The notes beneath the pieces are model-generated. The model was given only the letters and a program-made list of their open reading frames with translations. It ran no database searches and was not told the DNA's origin. A DNA stretch of 64,000 bases, taken from assembly GCA_039707655.1 (NCBI GenBank), contig CM077665.1:307768486-307832485 (forward strand), given 5' to 3'. The position numbers were made by a program, and so were the translations under genes. This document shows, in pieces, positions 1-9,880 of this stretch (position 1 is the stretch's first letter; every line of letters starts with the position of its first letter). Source of the DNA: Elymus sibiricus. Taxonomy: Eukaryota; Streptophyta; Magnoliopsida; Poales; Poaceae.

Positions 1-2871
1 CCGCACGTTTTGTCAAGACAGCTTTTTCCGCCTCGAACAGCTTTATGGCCTATTCCAGACATTCATTCGCCTGACGTATATAGTCTTCAAAATGAGCCGC
101 CATGGACTCGGCTTCAGTTTTCAATTTTCTTTCTTCCTTGAGCCGTTTCTGCGGTCTCACAGGAACAGACTTAGTGTCTTCAACATATCCCTCATAGACG
201 AGCAAGAAGGATCAGCAACTATTTCTACAAGTCCCAAGAAGATTGCAAGCAATATCCTTGAGACTTGGGGGCCAATGCATATCAGTTCTTTTGAAACTAA
301 GATATGGAGAAGACCCGACTCATCTCAAGAAGATGAGTCGGTCCTGGGGGCTACAGGCCGAATTTCTTCAATCTTCAAGACCCGATTCATCTCAAGAAGA
401 TGAGTCGGCCCTTGGGGGCTACAGGTCGAATTTCTTCAATCTTCAAGACCCGATTCATCTCAAGAAGATGAGTCGGCCCTTGGGGGTACAAGCCGAATTT
501 CTTCAATTGTCAAGACCCGACTCATCTCAAAAAGATGAGCCGGCCCTTGGGGGCTACAGGCCGAATTACTTCAACTTTTACAACGTCCCGACTTATTTTA
601 AGAAGATGAGCCGGCCCTTGGGGGCTACACTGTTACTACAGGCTTTAGCTATTTTATAAAACCAGCTTATCATAAGAAAGCTGGTCTTTGGAAGCTAATG
701 ATAGTATACAGGATAATGGTAAAATGAGAAGATTACCTCATATTTCTCCTTCATAGCATTTATCATGCTCTTTTCAATTTCTCGGCTTTCAGATAGTCGG
801 GTCAAGTACTGCTGGTACAAGTCTTCAGTATCAAGCGCGGACAGTTCTGGAACTCCCATCTTGGCTTTTCCTTTGTCCAAAGTCACTGGTTCATCCTTGC
901 TCACGATTTTAGCCAAGGAGGTGGAAACAGTCGGGGCTTGGAAACTCTCTTTAACAAACACAACATTTGAAGTGTTGTGGTCAAACGATGGCATAAGTTC
1001 ATCTACACAAGCTGACTTGGACGGAAGGATGGATGAGGCAGTTTCGGGAAGAACATCCATAAAAACCGGTCATCTGGTGCGGACGGCTCAATGGCAGCTT
1101 CCGGCTCCACCCTCATATCAGGCTCCTATTCAACAGAAGGGCCAACTGTCGAAGTTGTCTTTTCTAGCGGAGGGATTGGCGCCTCTTGGCCTGCTATCCT
1201 AGAGGATGACCCGCCTGCTCGTTTGGACACAACAGCTTTGGCTCTGTGGATTGTCAATACAAAAAAAGTTATGATAAGTTGGAATCAAAACAATGAAAGA
1301 CATAAGGCAATACTGCAACGATAGAACTTTACCCGCGATTAACATTGAAAGGGGGAAGCTGTGACGCACTTGAGTCATCGGATGACGATGGAGAGTCTTG
1401 ATAAAGGGAGTTTGAAGGGCTGGGAGGTTGTTTAAACAAGCCGGCTCTAGGACAAGAATCGGTTGTACTATGGGGCACCTCAAGGCATGGTTTGCGAGCC
1501 GGTGGTGCGTGAGACAGACTAGGGTCTACGTCATCCATGTCACCCCGGATCTTGCATTTTGATGAGCCGCCAAACTGTGCTTTCTTCAACGGAAAATTGG
1601 GAGCCAAATGAGCTTCTGGGTGTGACAATTTAACTTTACGGACGATTTGTCTTGGTTTTTGGGGAACAAACGTTTCTAAAGAATTGGGGGAAATTGGAGT
1701 TACCTCGGGTTCGCCGGCTTGGCTAGATTCCGAGTCACCCTGACAAGAAGGTGTGTCAGCAAGCTCATTAAACAGGCTGCCGAGAGAGTCGAGTTCTACC
1801 TCAGATTCCTCCACTGAAGATGACACAGAGGCCGGGATATTTTTTCTGCCCGTCGAAGGAACAGAAGCTTGAGGTGTAACTTTCCAAAAGTTAGAATCTG
1901 CCTGCAAATACATAAAGTATATGATAAATAATGGCGAGTTAAAGGTAACATCTAAAAAAGAGAATGAAAATGATCAATACCTGAGGTGGCGGGTTGAGAA
2001 GATAGAATTGACCCAAGCCGGTGACACTGCGTTTCTCTTTTGAGACAGAGAAGAACATTTTTGTCTCTTTGGTGAGAGCATCGTCAGAAAGATTTTCATG
2101 AGAATAGCGCTGAGGATTGTTTGAAGCGCCTGAATAGTCACACATCAAACTGTCCCTCAGGCTGACGGGTTGGATTCGCCACTTCAACTAGCAACGAATC
2201 AGATCTATCCCGGTCAGGCCATGTGCAGTCAGAGCTCTTAGTTTTGCATGAAGAGGTGCTAAAGGAGCCCTCTCTTCGTCAGTTGGCGAACCCGGAAATT
2301 CCGCCTTACCACTAAGTCTCTCCAATCTGAAACCCGGCAGGGGATTTTCTCCTTCAGGTGCAGTGTTTTGGCAGTAGAACCAGGTTTTGTTCCACCCCTT
2401 CAGGTGACTCGCCAGTTTTGATTCTCGGAAGGCGCTGTTCTTTCTTTTCTGGATAGAAACACCGCCGAGCTCACAAGCAGCACCATTCTTTTCCTCAGTT
2501 TGGCGGTTAACATAAAAGAATTCCCTAAACAGAGTCACAGACGGCTAAATCTGAAGGTACACTTCACATAGCACTTGAAACTGACAAATATTGGTCATAG
2601 AATTTGGACCAATATCTTGAGGCCTGAGCTTGAAGAAATGCAAGAGATCTCTAAAGAATGTTGAGCCGGGAGGACGGAAACCTCTACGCAAATGATCAGT
2701 AAAGACCACAACTTCCCCTAGCCATGGTTGTGGGGACGGCTCTTCTTTAGGGGCCTGCCCTTTTATAATCTAGTGAGCCGGCAAGAAACCTTGGTCCACG
2801 AGGTTATCCAAGGTAAGCCTGGACTCTTTGGTCTTGGCCCAGTTGCAAACTTTGGAGTTTTTTGGAGGCAT
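1..2871 (-). pseudogene. Decayed spliced antisense gene (Transposase_28-like) of element 0
   Basis: The minus strand can be read as a spliced gene starting at ATG 2871-2869 (MPPKNSKVCNW). By eye: exon 2871-1981, intron 1980-1902 (79 bp), exon 1901-1333, intron 1332-1244 (89 bp), exon 1243-737, intron 736-149 (588 bp), exon 148 to beyond the window. All introns are GT-AG, and the first two joins keep the reading phase. Exon 1 has the WNKTWFYCQN, GLTGIDLIR and LMCDYSG motifs of the plant 'putative gypsy type transposon' family (Pfam Transposase_28, from memory); later exons are acidic, serine-rich and finally coiled-coil. In-frame TAG stops near 2774, 2548 and 2188, a stop and a frameshift in exon 3, and a stop in the last exon mark it as dead. 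The function of the family is unknown. It lies between the expected pol end and the 3' LTR, convergent with sense transcription. Confidence 0.7.
311..635. repeat. 67-bp tandem repeat with hairpin and PPT-like core (about 4.8 copies)
   Basis: Units begin at about 311, 378, 446, 513 and 582 (degenerate). Each unit contains a 9-bp inverted repeat, GACTCATCT…AGATGAGTC, with a 4-5 base loop, followed at once by a G-rich motif (CTTGGGGGCTACA) that resembles the polypurine tract next to the LTR in this group. The array lies inside the inferred 588-bp intron of the antisense gene. The spacing is seen directly; any role in plus-strand priming or RNA structure is inference. Confidence 0.85.
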
Positions 2872-3488
2872 GGCGGGTTATGCAACGGCTAGAAGAGCAA
2901 CAAGGAAAATAAGCCGGGCAGATTATAAGTCGCCTACACTAAGTACTATTACGAGCCAGCAAAATTTGAGAGGGCCAAAGGGACATCTCCAACACTTAGC
3001 AAACACGTTGGGTCACAAACAAGTTTCTATGAAAATATCCTTACGGGCATATGTGGTTAAATGAGGAAAAGCAGCGAGATATATGTTCTAGCTGGCGGAA
3101 CGACCGAAACTACGGTGTTTCAAAGGATAACTCTGGATGGCTCATTTTAGATCTACTTATGAGGAAAATAAGGCGAAGGTCGTTCTAAGACTACGCAGCA
3201 ATGAGTGGATAGCATGTGGATCTACTAAATAAGTTTCGGATGAACATGATGATAATGGCAAGAACACTGAAAGCGTCGAACCCTAAATGGAGGGGATTCA
3301 TACCAGATTACGTTGAAGAAGAGACGAAGATGATCGCGTTCGCTCTGACGGTCGCAAGAAGGCTCGATGACGTCGGCAATGGAGTCGAAGACCTCGGAGT
3401 GGCTTCGGGAGCCCTGGTGGTGCTTGGCTGACGGAGAAGCAAGAGGAGGAAGACGATAGGAAAAAGTTACTGTGGAGCTCAGTGGGTT

Positions 3489-3496
3489 TATTTATA
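3489..3496 (-). promoter_or_regulatory. TATA box (TATAAATA) for the antisense gene
   Basis: Read on the minus strand, TATAAATA is followed about 30 bp later by a pyrimidine-rich leader typical of a plant 5' UTR (around 3460-3304). A GT donor at 3303-3302 (CTG|GTATGA) and an acceptor TTGCTCTTCTAG ending at 2889 would define a 415-bp leader intron, placing the ATG at 2871 some 18 bases into the next exon. The sites are by eye; transcription is not demonstrated. Confidence 0.5.
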
Positions 3497-3804
3497 AGGA
3501 AAATAAAGTGAAATGGCGCCGAGAAAGACGAAACGGCCGCGGTAAATTTGTGGCTATGAGCGTGCCTCGATTTTCGCATCTGCCTAGATTTGGCGCAGTT
3601 TTCGAAGGGATGCGTTATGATGACTTTGAGGGACAACGGTCAGCAAGGATGACGTCATTAAAAGACAGATATTGGAGAAATGACAAGTCTGGAAGCATTA
3701 CAAGCCAGTGTTATGAGATTCATGGAAGGTACAAGTCCAATGATGAGCCGCCAAAGGAAGAGAAGAGAAATTGACATAAATGGATTCAATCAATCTGGGC
3801 CTCA

Positions 3805-4360
3805 TATCGAGGATATAACTCCATGGTGTAACCCGCCCTATTGGGCTGGGTTAACATATTGACAGCTTTACGATCAAGTTTATGATGGGCCGTGTCATGG
3901 AGACGAGGCAAGCGAGGCGGTGGCTGACTAAAGTCGCTAGGCGGCCCAACATTTGAAGATGGCGGCTCAAGTCCCAAAAAGCTGCAGACGCCGGCCGGAT
4001 TTCCTTGCTTAAGGCGCAAGGCAAGTTAGAGACATTGTAGGTTACAGGTCACGATACGACCCGGGCTCTATTGTAAACTCTAGGGCTTGACCTGTATATA
4101 AAGGCAGGCCCCTAGGACCGAAAGACTCAAGTTACAATTTCTCGATATCTAGGTTAGTGATTCCACACCCTTGTAATCGAGATTTATCCATCAATTACAC
4201 ACAAAGCAGGACGTAGGCTATTACCTCCATCGGAGGGGCCAAACCTGGGTAAACCCGACTCTCTTTCCCGTTCAACCCTTTCGAGTCGCCATCTAGCGAC
4301 GATGGCCTCACACCTAAGTCCTTTTACGAGGACATCTGCCGGGTTGACAAAAGCACGACA
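3805..4360 (+). repeat. 3' LTR of element 0
   Basis: The 5' edge TATCGAGGATATAACTCC aligns with the element 1 LTR edge TGTCGGGGATATTACCCC, and the preceding AATCTGGGCCTCA aligns with the element 1 PPT. The LTR ends in CACGACA at 4360. It has a TATATAAA box at 4095-4102 followed by a leader and the tract CACCCTTGTAATCGAGAT shared with the element 1 LTR. Length about 556 bp. The terminal TG is mutated to TA. Confidence 0.75.
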
Positions 4361-4525
4361 CTACCCGCCTTGTATGGAGAGCTTGAAAGCTTTGGTCTGG
4401 AACTAGTTGCACCTGGTTTCCTAGCCAACCTCGAAGCAAGGCCTACCTTGATGGATGATATTAAGAAAGCTCAGAAGGGTCATGATAGCATTGAAGGTAT
4501 CAAGAGGAAGATTAAGAAGGTTAAG
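4361..4525 (+). pseudogene. Chromovirus A pol fragment 1 (between RNase H and integrase)
   Basis: This short stretch encodes a sequence parallel to residues about 75-127 of the related B copy (compare [16 protein letters not shown] with [16 protein letters not shown]). It is the pol segment between RNase H and the integrase zinc finger. The reading resumes at 20424 after element 1 is skipped. The last five bases (TTAAG, 4521-4525) are the target duplication of element 1. The left continuation of A lies beyond element 0, outside the window. Confidence 0.9.
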
Positions 4526-5167
4526 TGTCGGGGATATTACCCCGCGGTATAACCCGGCATGAACTATGACCTGGCCGGGGATTGGCGACTCACTGCTGCG
4601 CCAGCCGAGCTTGGCGACTTATTGGTGACCCGGCAGGAGGTATGACCCGGCCCATCGTATGGCGGCTCATAGGTCACCTCTATTACTGGGTCGCAGGACG
4701 ACCAGGCCCAAGGCCCAGCGTGTAAGCCGGTGCTAGGCAGCTCACAGAGAAGGCCCACGATGAGGAAGGATTCCTTCATAAAGGAAACAAGACCCGGATT
4801 AGGATTCAAGAGAGACTAGTCCTAATCCTACTCCTAGTAGGACTCTACATGTAAAACCTACCCCTTCCACTTATATAAGGAGGGGTAGAGCACCCCTAGG
4901 GGGACAAGTTCAAGTCATTAGAGATAGACAGATTAGAGGCGCTCGAGATTAGAGGTAGCGACTCCACACCCTTGTAATCGAGATCGTCATCATCACCAAT
5001 ATAGACACAAAGCAGAACGTAGGCTTTTACCTCCATCTGAGGGGCCGAACCTGGGTAAACTCGTGTCTCTCGATTCCGACCAACCCCTCTCAAGCCGCCA
5101 CATAGTTGCGATGACCTCACACCCAAGTTCTCTCACGAGGACATCTTGCCGTGACAAAACCACGACA
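4526..5167 (+). repeat. 5' LTR of element 1 (642 bp)
   Basis: Begins TGTCGGGGATATTACCCC and ends CACGACA. A TATATAAGG promoter box lies at 4872-4880. The region around 4595-4660 contains a short duplicated stretch that is about 17 bp shorter in the 3' LTR, explaining most of the 20-bp length difference. Confidence 0.93.
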
Positions 5168-5187
5168 GTTGGCGCCCACCGTGGGGC
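5168..5187 (+). other. Primer-binding-site region of element 1
   Basis: GTTGGCGCCCACCGTGGGGC follows the 5' LTR after one base. TGGCGCC-type primer sites are typical of Tat/Athila-type gypsy elements. The priming tRNA was not identified. Confidence 0.75.
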
Positions 5188-5780
5188 TAACGCACGATGG
5201 TGTTATGTTCTTGGAGGGAGATTTTTATGGATCAAGAGGATCACGAGTGATTGGATGAAGAAGAGTCGGAGATCCATGGAAATCTGAATTAGGGTTTGTT
5301 GTTCTATACGCCGCAGATGCGATGCGGTCCGTCGAATCTGAAAAGGAGCTCTATTTCCACTGTTGCGGTCACGCGTTGCCGAGACCGAAGGGAATTCTGC
5401 TGCAGCAGCCGTGCGCCGCCGCGTCGTATCAATCCGTTTCTACAGGCTGTGGGTTGTGCAAGGATAAAATCCCAGATGCCCTCTTTCGAAGGATAAAAAA
5501 AATGCAAAGCCAGCCGGACTGGTCAGCTCAGCTGTCTGTTACACCTGAGGTTCAAGGATAGTCCCGAGGTGGCTCCATAAAGCGGTGTGCTAAGCTGCTC
5601 CTACTGCTGATTGATAGTACTACATCTAGTAAACATGTGCTCGCGTGAAGGCCGAAGCCAAATTTGCCTACCACGAGTGCTACTTGAAGACAATACTCTT
5701 ATTTTTCCTGGCTCATCCGAAAGGTAGTACTACTTGAGTACTAATACACGGAATCAAGACAAACGACCATCAACACGTCT
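5188..5780 (+). other. Element 1 leader, no recognisable gene
   Basis: Mixed-composition sequence between the primer site and a GC-rich block. Only short open frames are present and none resembles a gag. Nothing else is supported here. Confidence 0.6.
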
Positions 5781-6960
5781 GACGCCGCGCGGCTGAGTCG
5801 CCCCTAGCTCCCCTCTGCCTTGCTTGGTCTCTGCCGCAAGCCGCCACTATGGTCCACCGCCGCCGTGGCCTCGCTCCACCTTCGACCCGGATTCACTCGG
5901 TTTCGCCAAGCCGCTTCGCCCCTGCGCGCAGCCTTCGCTCGCCCGCGTTTGCGCCCTCGCCCGCCGGTTCCGCCTCCGCGCTCCTCGTTCAGCCTCCCGT
6001 CTTGCCCGGCTCCGTAGCAGCATGCTGCGCGCACGCGCCGAGCCGCCCCAGCCAAGATGCCGCTGCGAGCTCTGCTTCCGCCATGGGCCGACGCCGCCGA
6101 GCCGCTCCGGCCGAGCCGCCGCCGCGAGCTCCGACTTCTGCCGTGGCCGACCTCCGCCGCGTTGAGCCGCTGCCCCGGCCTCACCATGCCTCCGCCAAAA
6201 CTATGGAGCCGCCGCCGCGCCTACCGGCGAGCCGCCCGGCGCTACCGGGTTGCCGCTCCTCTGAGCCGCCCCATCAGCGCCTCCGCTGCGGCCTCACCTC
6301 TGTTGCCATGTCCCCCGCAGCTCCACCATACCGAGCCGCCCGACCCAGAGACGGAGTCGGCCTCGCGCCGCCGTAGAGCTCGACCCGCCGTGGCGCTCGC
6401 CGCCGGTGCCACGCCTCGCCTCGCGGTGGCGGTTTTTCTTCTTGTCGAGCCGGCCCGCCGTGGTTGCCCTGCGCCCGCTCCGCCTCCACCGCGCTCGCGC
6501 TAGCCCGCCTAGCCGTGCTGGCCGGGTCATCCCCGGAACCCCACCGGGCCGCCCCCTCTCCGCGTCGGCCAGATCGCCCCCGCCACAGCGGTCGGGACCT
6601 CACCTTTCTCCGTTGCCGCATCCTTGAGCCGCACGCCCGTTTCCATCTGCGCCTCCTCCGCGCGCCGGCCTGCCGGCTCCGTTGCTCCACTCCGCGGCGC
6701 TCGCTGTTAGTTCTGCGCCTCACCTCGCGGTGGCGGCTTTGCCACGCTGCCGCGGCTCGACCTCGCCCGCCCACCGCGTTGTGGCCGCCTCGGCCTTGCC
6801 TGGCCGCCTTGCCTCCCCTCCTGCCCTGGCCCCGCCGTGCGCCGTTCCGCCGCCGGAAGCCGCACCTCGCCGCCCCTCGCCGGCTACGCCACCTCCTGCT
6901 ACCCCCGCCATCGGCTGCTCCCTGGGGACTCAGTTGCCCACACGGGGAAGAAGGGAAAGT
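5780..6960 (+). other. GC-rich, CCGCC-rich block in element 1
   Basis: An abrupt ~1.2-kb block of very high GC content with recurring GAGCCGCC and CCGCCGCC motifs. Several overlapping frames stay open on both strands (up to about 220 codons), which is expected from composition; the predicted peptides are Arg/Pro/Ala-rich with no recognisable domain. It ends at an A/G-rich run near 6955-6990. It could be low-complexity element DNA or a captured host fragment; I cannot tell which, and I call no gene. Confidence 0.5.
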
Positions 6961-7223
6961 GGGAGTGGTTAAAAAGAAAAAAAGAAAAAAGACAGTGGAG
7001 CGATATGCATGTCTAAACTCGGTTCACTCTGTCCACATTCATCTGAAAAAAATACCAGGTGATATTTACCCTATCTATTTTTCAGCATATGTTTCATCCG
7101 AGAACAATTACTTTGGCCTGTAATATTTTTACGGAGGACAATTATTCAAGTGGCTTTATACCGTGGAGATGGAGGCGCGCCAATATCATTATGCACCGGT
7201 GTTCGTCCGTGTCGCGCTGCCCC

Positions 7224-7482
7224 GACTTACAATGCCACGGCCGTCTCTCGCGGTCACACCGGCTTACAATGCCGCGGCGGTCTCTCGCGGCTGCACCGGC
7301 TTACAACGCCACGGCCGTCTCTCGCGGCCGCACCGGCTTACAACGCCGCGGCCGTCTCTCGCGGCCTCACCGGCTTATAACGCCGCGGCCATCTCTCGCG
7401 GCCGCACTGGCTTACAACGCCGCGGCCGTCTCTCGCGCCCGCACCGGCTTACAATGCCGCGACCGTCTCTCGCGACCGCGCC
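7224..7482. repeat. 37-bp tandem array, seven units
   Basis: Seven consecutive 37-bp units start at 7224, 7261, 7298, 7335, 7372, 7409 and 7446, with a degenerate eighth after 7483. Core: GGCTTACAACGCCGCGG followed by CCGTCTCTCGCGG. Because 37 is one more than a multiple of three, successive units are read in rotating frames, and all three plus frames stay open over most of the array. Unit-to-unit differences are few, so expansion is fairly recent. Confidence 0.95.
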
Positions 7483-7504
7483 GTCTTCAAATGCTGCAGC
7501 TGAC

Positions 7505-7765
7505 TTCTACGTCTACATCAACACGCCAGGGGCCGCATACACCAGTACGAGCCGCCCTACGAGTGCTCGTGAGTTGCCACCCTGCGGTCCAGTCTACATT
7601 GACACGTCAGTGTCGTGCTTGCTCACTTGAGCCGCCCAACGGACGCGCGCAAGCCGCCGTGCCCGCGGTCCGGTTTACATCAACACATCGGTGCAGTGCT
7701 TGCCTATACGATCCGCCCAACAAACGCGCGCAAGACACCGCCCCTGTGATCCGGTTCATTCCAAC
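7505..7765. repeat. Degenerate ~85-bp tandem repeat, three copies
   Basis: Copies open with TCTACATCAACACGCC, TCTACATTGACACGTC and TTTACATCAACACATC near 7508, 7591 and 7674. They share downstream blocks such as GCCGCCCAACGGACGCGCGCAA. Much more diverged than the adjacent 37-bp array. Confidence 0.75.
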
Positions 7766-8221
7766 GACTCTGAAGCAAGTCATTATCAGCCTCTGCCTCC
7801 ACCGGATGGCTCAATGGATAGGCGTACAAATTGTCGCCACTGCGGTTTGGTTAACTTCAATAGCCAGCCGGGTCGAACCATCGGCCGAGTTACTGACAAA
7901 ACTCATATGGGATCATTTATAACCCGCCATCCCAACCTTCTGCGGGTTCATGTTGCGTTATCAACGCCAGGGACATACAATGAGTGTCTTGGAGGTCATC
8001 AACTCACCACAAGCTTTTGGCTTCAATAAATTTCAGTTATCAGCCGTCAACTATATGTCGGCTTATGCCGTGGCCAAGTGTGAAGAATCTCAAGCCAACT
8101 CCTCGAGTCGTCTTAAGACTCGGGGGCTACACAGACATGACTCGGCAGATTCAACCGGGCTCAAATATTCTGGAACCCCGGGTCATTGCAGGGAAGATAA
8201 CCCGGCCCCAGGGGTTGTTGA

Positions 8222-8373
8222 CTTATTGGCGGAAGATTTAAAGTCGCCCAAGAGGACGAGCCGCCATGATGCGACCGTTCAAACATGGGTGCACTACCTT
8301 ATTGGCGGAAGATTTAAAGTCGCCCAAGAGGATGAGCCGCCATGTTGCGACCGTTCAAACATGGGTGCCCGGA
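8222..8373. repeat. 76-bp tandem duplication in element 1
   Basis: Two adjacent 76-bp units, starting CTTATTGGCGGAAGATTT at 8222 and 8298, differ at only a few positions. Just upstream (8108-8137) is a short hairpin (CGAGTCGTCTTAAGACTCG) directly followed by GGGGGCTACA. Confidence 0.9.
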
Positions 8374-8574
8374 TTTATTGGATCATCATATGGTCACTTG
8401 GGGGCTTCCAACTCTATGAGTTTAGCTTTCATACCCTCTTGTCCAGGCTTTATATGCCATGTTTGAGTTAAACCTGCCTGTTTGCAACTTGCTACTCTGC
8501 CATGTGACCCGCCGAACTCTTGACAGTCAATCTTGATAAGAGACCCTAAACTTTTATAAGTTATTCTCGCACAC

Positions 8575-9178
8575 AGACCCTGAACTTGTCAAGGTTTAAA
8601 CGGCGGCTTTTGTCACGAGAGAGCCGGCTTACAGTGAGCTAGGATAAACTCGCCTTGTCTGCCATAATCCCTCCGCTATGTGGCCCGTTCGTACTCTTAG
8701 CAACGTAAATCTTTTAAAGACCCTAAACTTGCTAAGGTTTAAACGACGGATTTATGTCACGTGAGAGCCGGCTTACGAGGTTTTCAGGCTTTCATGCCAA
8801 GCTTCTTTGAGGCAAAACTTGAGTTTTTTCAAAAACAAAACAGAGCTAGTCTCTTTTTGTCGAGCCTTGAAAGCCGACATTTTTATACTCTGTTATCATG
8901 CACATACATCATCATACATTGCATCATCATTGCATCGTCATATCATGCATCATATATGCATGGATATCCTGTTTTATATTGCAGGGACCGGTTGTCAAAC
9001 CGGGTTACATATTCCAATCCTTAATAGCCAACAATGCTGGATTTTCATTATGGTTGTTATAACCAGTATTGACTAATTGAGGTTTTCAAACCGGGTTATA
9101 TTATTCAAATCTTAAATAGCCAATGTGGCTGGATTTTTATTATGGTTTTCATAACCTATATTGGATGATTGAGGTTTT
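8575..9178. repeat. Further duplicated blocks (58-bp pair and 91-bp tandem pair)
   Basis: A ~58-bp block beginning AGACCCTGAACTTGTCAAGG recurs at 8575-8632 and 8718-8776. A 91-bp unit beginning CAAACCGGGTTA is repeated in tandem at 8996-9086 and 9087-9178, followed by a truncated third start near 9170. No coding signal. Confidence 0.85.
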
Positions 9179-9339
9179 CAAAGCCCCTTCAGAGTAATGG
9201 CTGTTATTCCCTCATCCAAAAATACCAGCTCACAGCAGGGAGCATGGTTCAACATTGATATGCCAAGCATTCAGCAATATCATCCATATAATGGATATGA
9301 TTTATTCTGCAATGGAAAGAATAGTCCCGAGTCAGTGCA

Positions 9340-9810
9340 GGCATACGACCCGGCACTTGGGGGCTACATTATTCAAATCAAGGATTATATCAAGTATGCA
9401 AGTCCCATGTCACTGCAAGCATGCACCACGGCACTTGGGGGCTAATGCAAGTTGCTTTTCAACTCATCACATTACCAGCGACCCCGGTTATCTCAGGGAG
9501 ATGAGCCGGCCTTCAATCATTTTCTAAGTCTCAGCCCAGTATTATTTTACTGAGCCGACCCTTGGGGGCTACACATGCTCATCAAGTTTACATAATCAGC
9601 TCTACAGAAGTCCCTGCTCATTATTGGATAATGACCCGGCCCTTGGGGGCTACACTGGCTGAAGTTTTATAAAGTATAAGACAATTACAAGTCCCAGGTT
9701 GCTGCAGGTAGGACAACTCGGTACTTGGGGGCTAGATATGTGGAACATTTATATTGAGGCAAGTCTTAAAGCTATCACTACGTTCCCCTCTTAAGACTTG
9801 GGGGCTACAA
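9340..9810. repeat. Reiterated PPT-like CTTGGGGGCTA modules in element 1
   Basis: CTTGGGGG tracts followed by CTA occur at about 9356, 9434, 9561, 9642, 9724 and 9797, most preceded by a 'GACCCGGCA' or 'GAGCCGACC'-type lead. They resemble the tract directly abutting the 3' LTR (AACCTGGGGGCTAA, 19788-19801). The last is preceded by an imperfect inverted repeat around AAGTCTTAA…TTAAGACTT. Multiplied polypurine tracts are an inference; the repetition is seen. Confidence 0.8.
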
Positions 9811-9880
9811 GTAATATGGATATAAAAAATAGAAGAACACTTTCAAGATGTCAATTGTTAGCGAGACGGATCTCATTTCT

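Larger units (their letters stand above)
1..4360 (+). mobile_element. Element 0: 3' part of a Tat-like Ty3/gypsy LTR retrotransposon
   Basis: The window opens inside this element. Its sense-strand 3' LTR ends at 4360 (…AAGCACGACA), directly against chromovirus A sequence that resumes at 4361. The LTR start, PPT and LTR end align by eye with those of element 1, so the two belong to related families. Upstream of the LTR, the minus strand holds a spliced antisense gene, an arrangement known from the Tat lineage of plant gypsy elements. No sense-strand gag or pol is visible in the part present. The right-hand target duplication would be CTACC at 4361-4365; the left side is outside the window. The terminal dinucleotide of the 3' LTR has changed from TG to TA and the antisense gene is broken, so the copy is old. 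Family name not determined. Confidence 0.8.

Noticed and set aside
1..2871. Transposase_28 region as a DNA transposon or host gene
   Set aside because: No terminal inverted repeats; position and orientation match the antisense gene of gypsy elements.
4361..4365. CTACC as proven target duplication of element 0
   Set aside because: Only the right side is in the window; kept as a prediction, not a finding.
5804..7123. Long open frames on both strands in the GC-rich block
   Set aside because: Many overlapping frames with Arg/Pro/Ala composition and no domain; expected from very high GC content.
7224..7482. CRISPR-like regular repeats
   Set aside because: The 37-bp units are directly adjacent with no unique spacers, and the DNA is plant nuclear.
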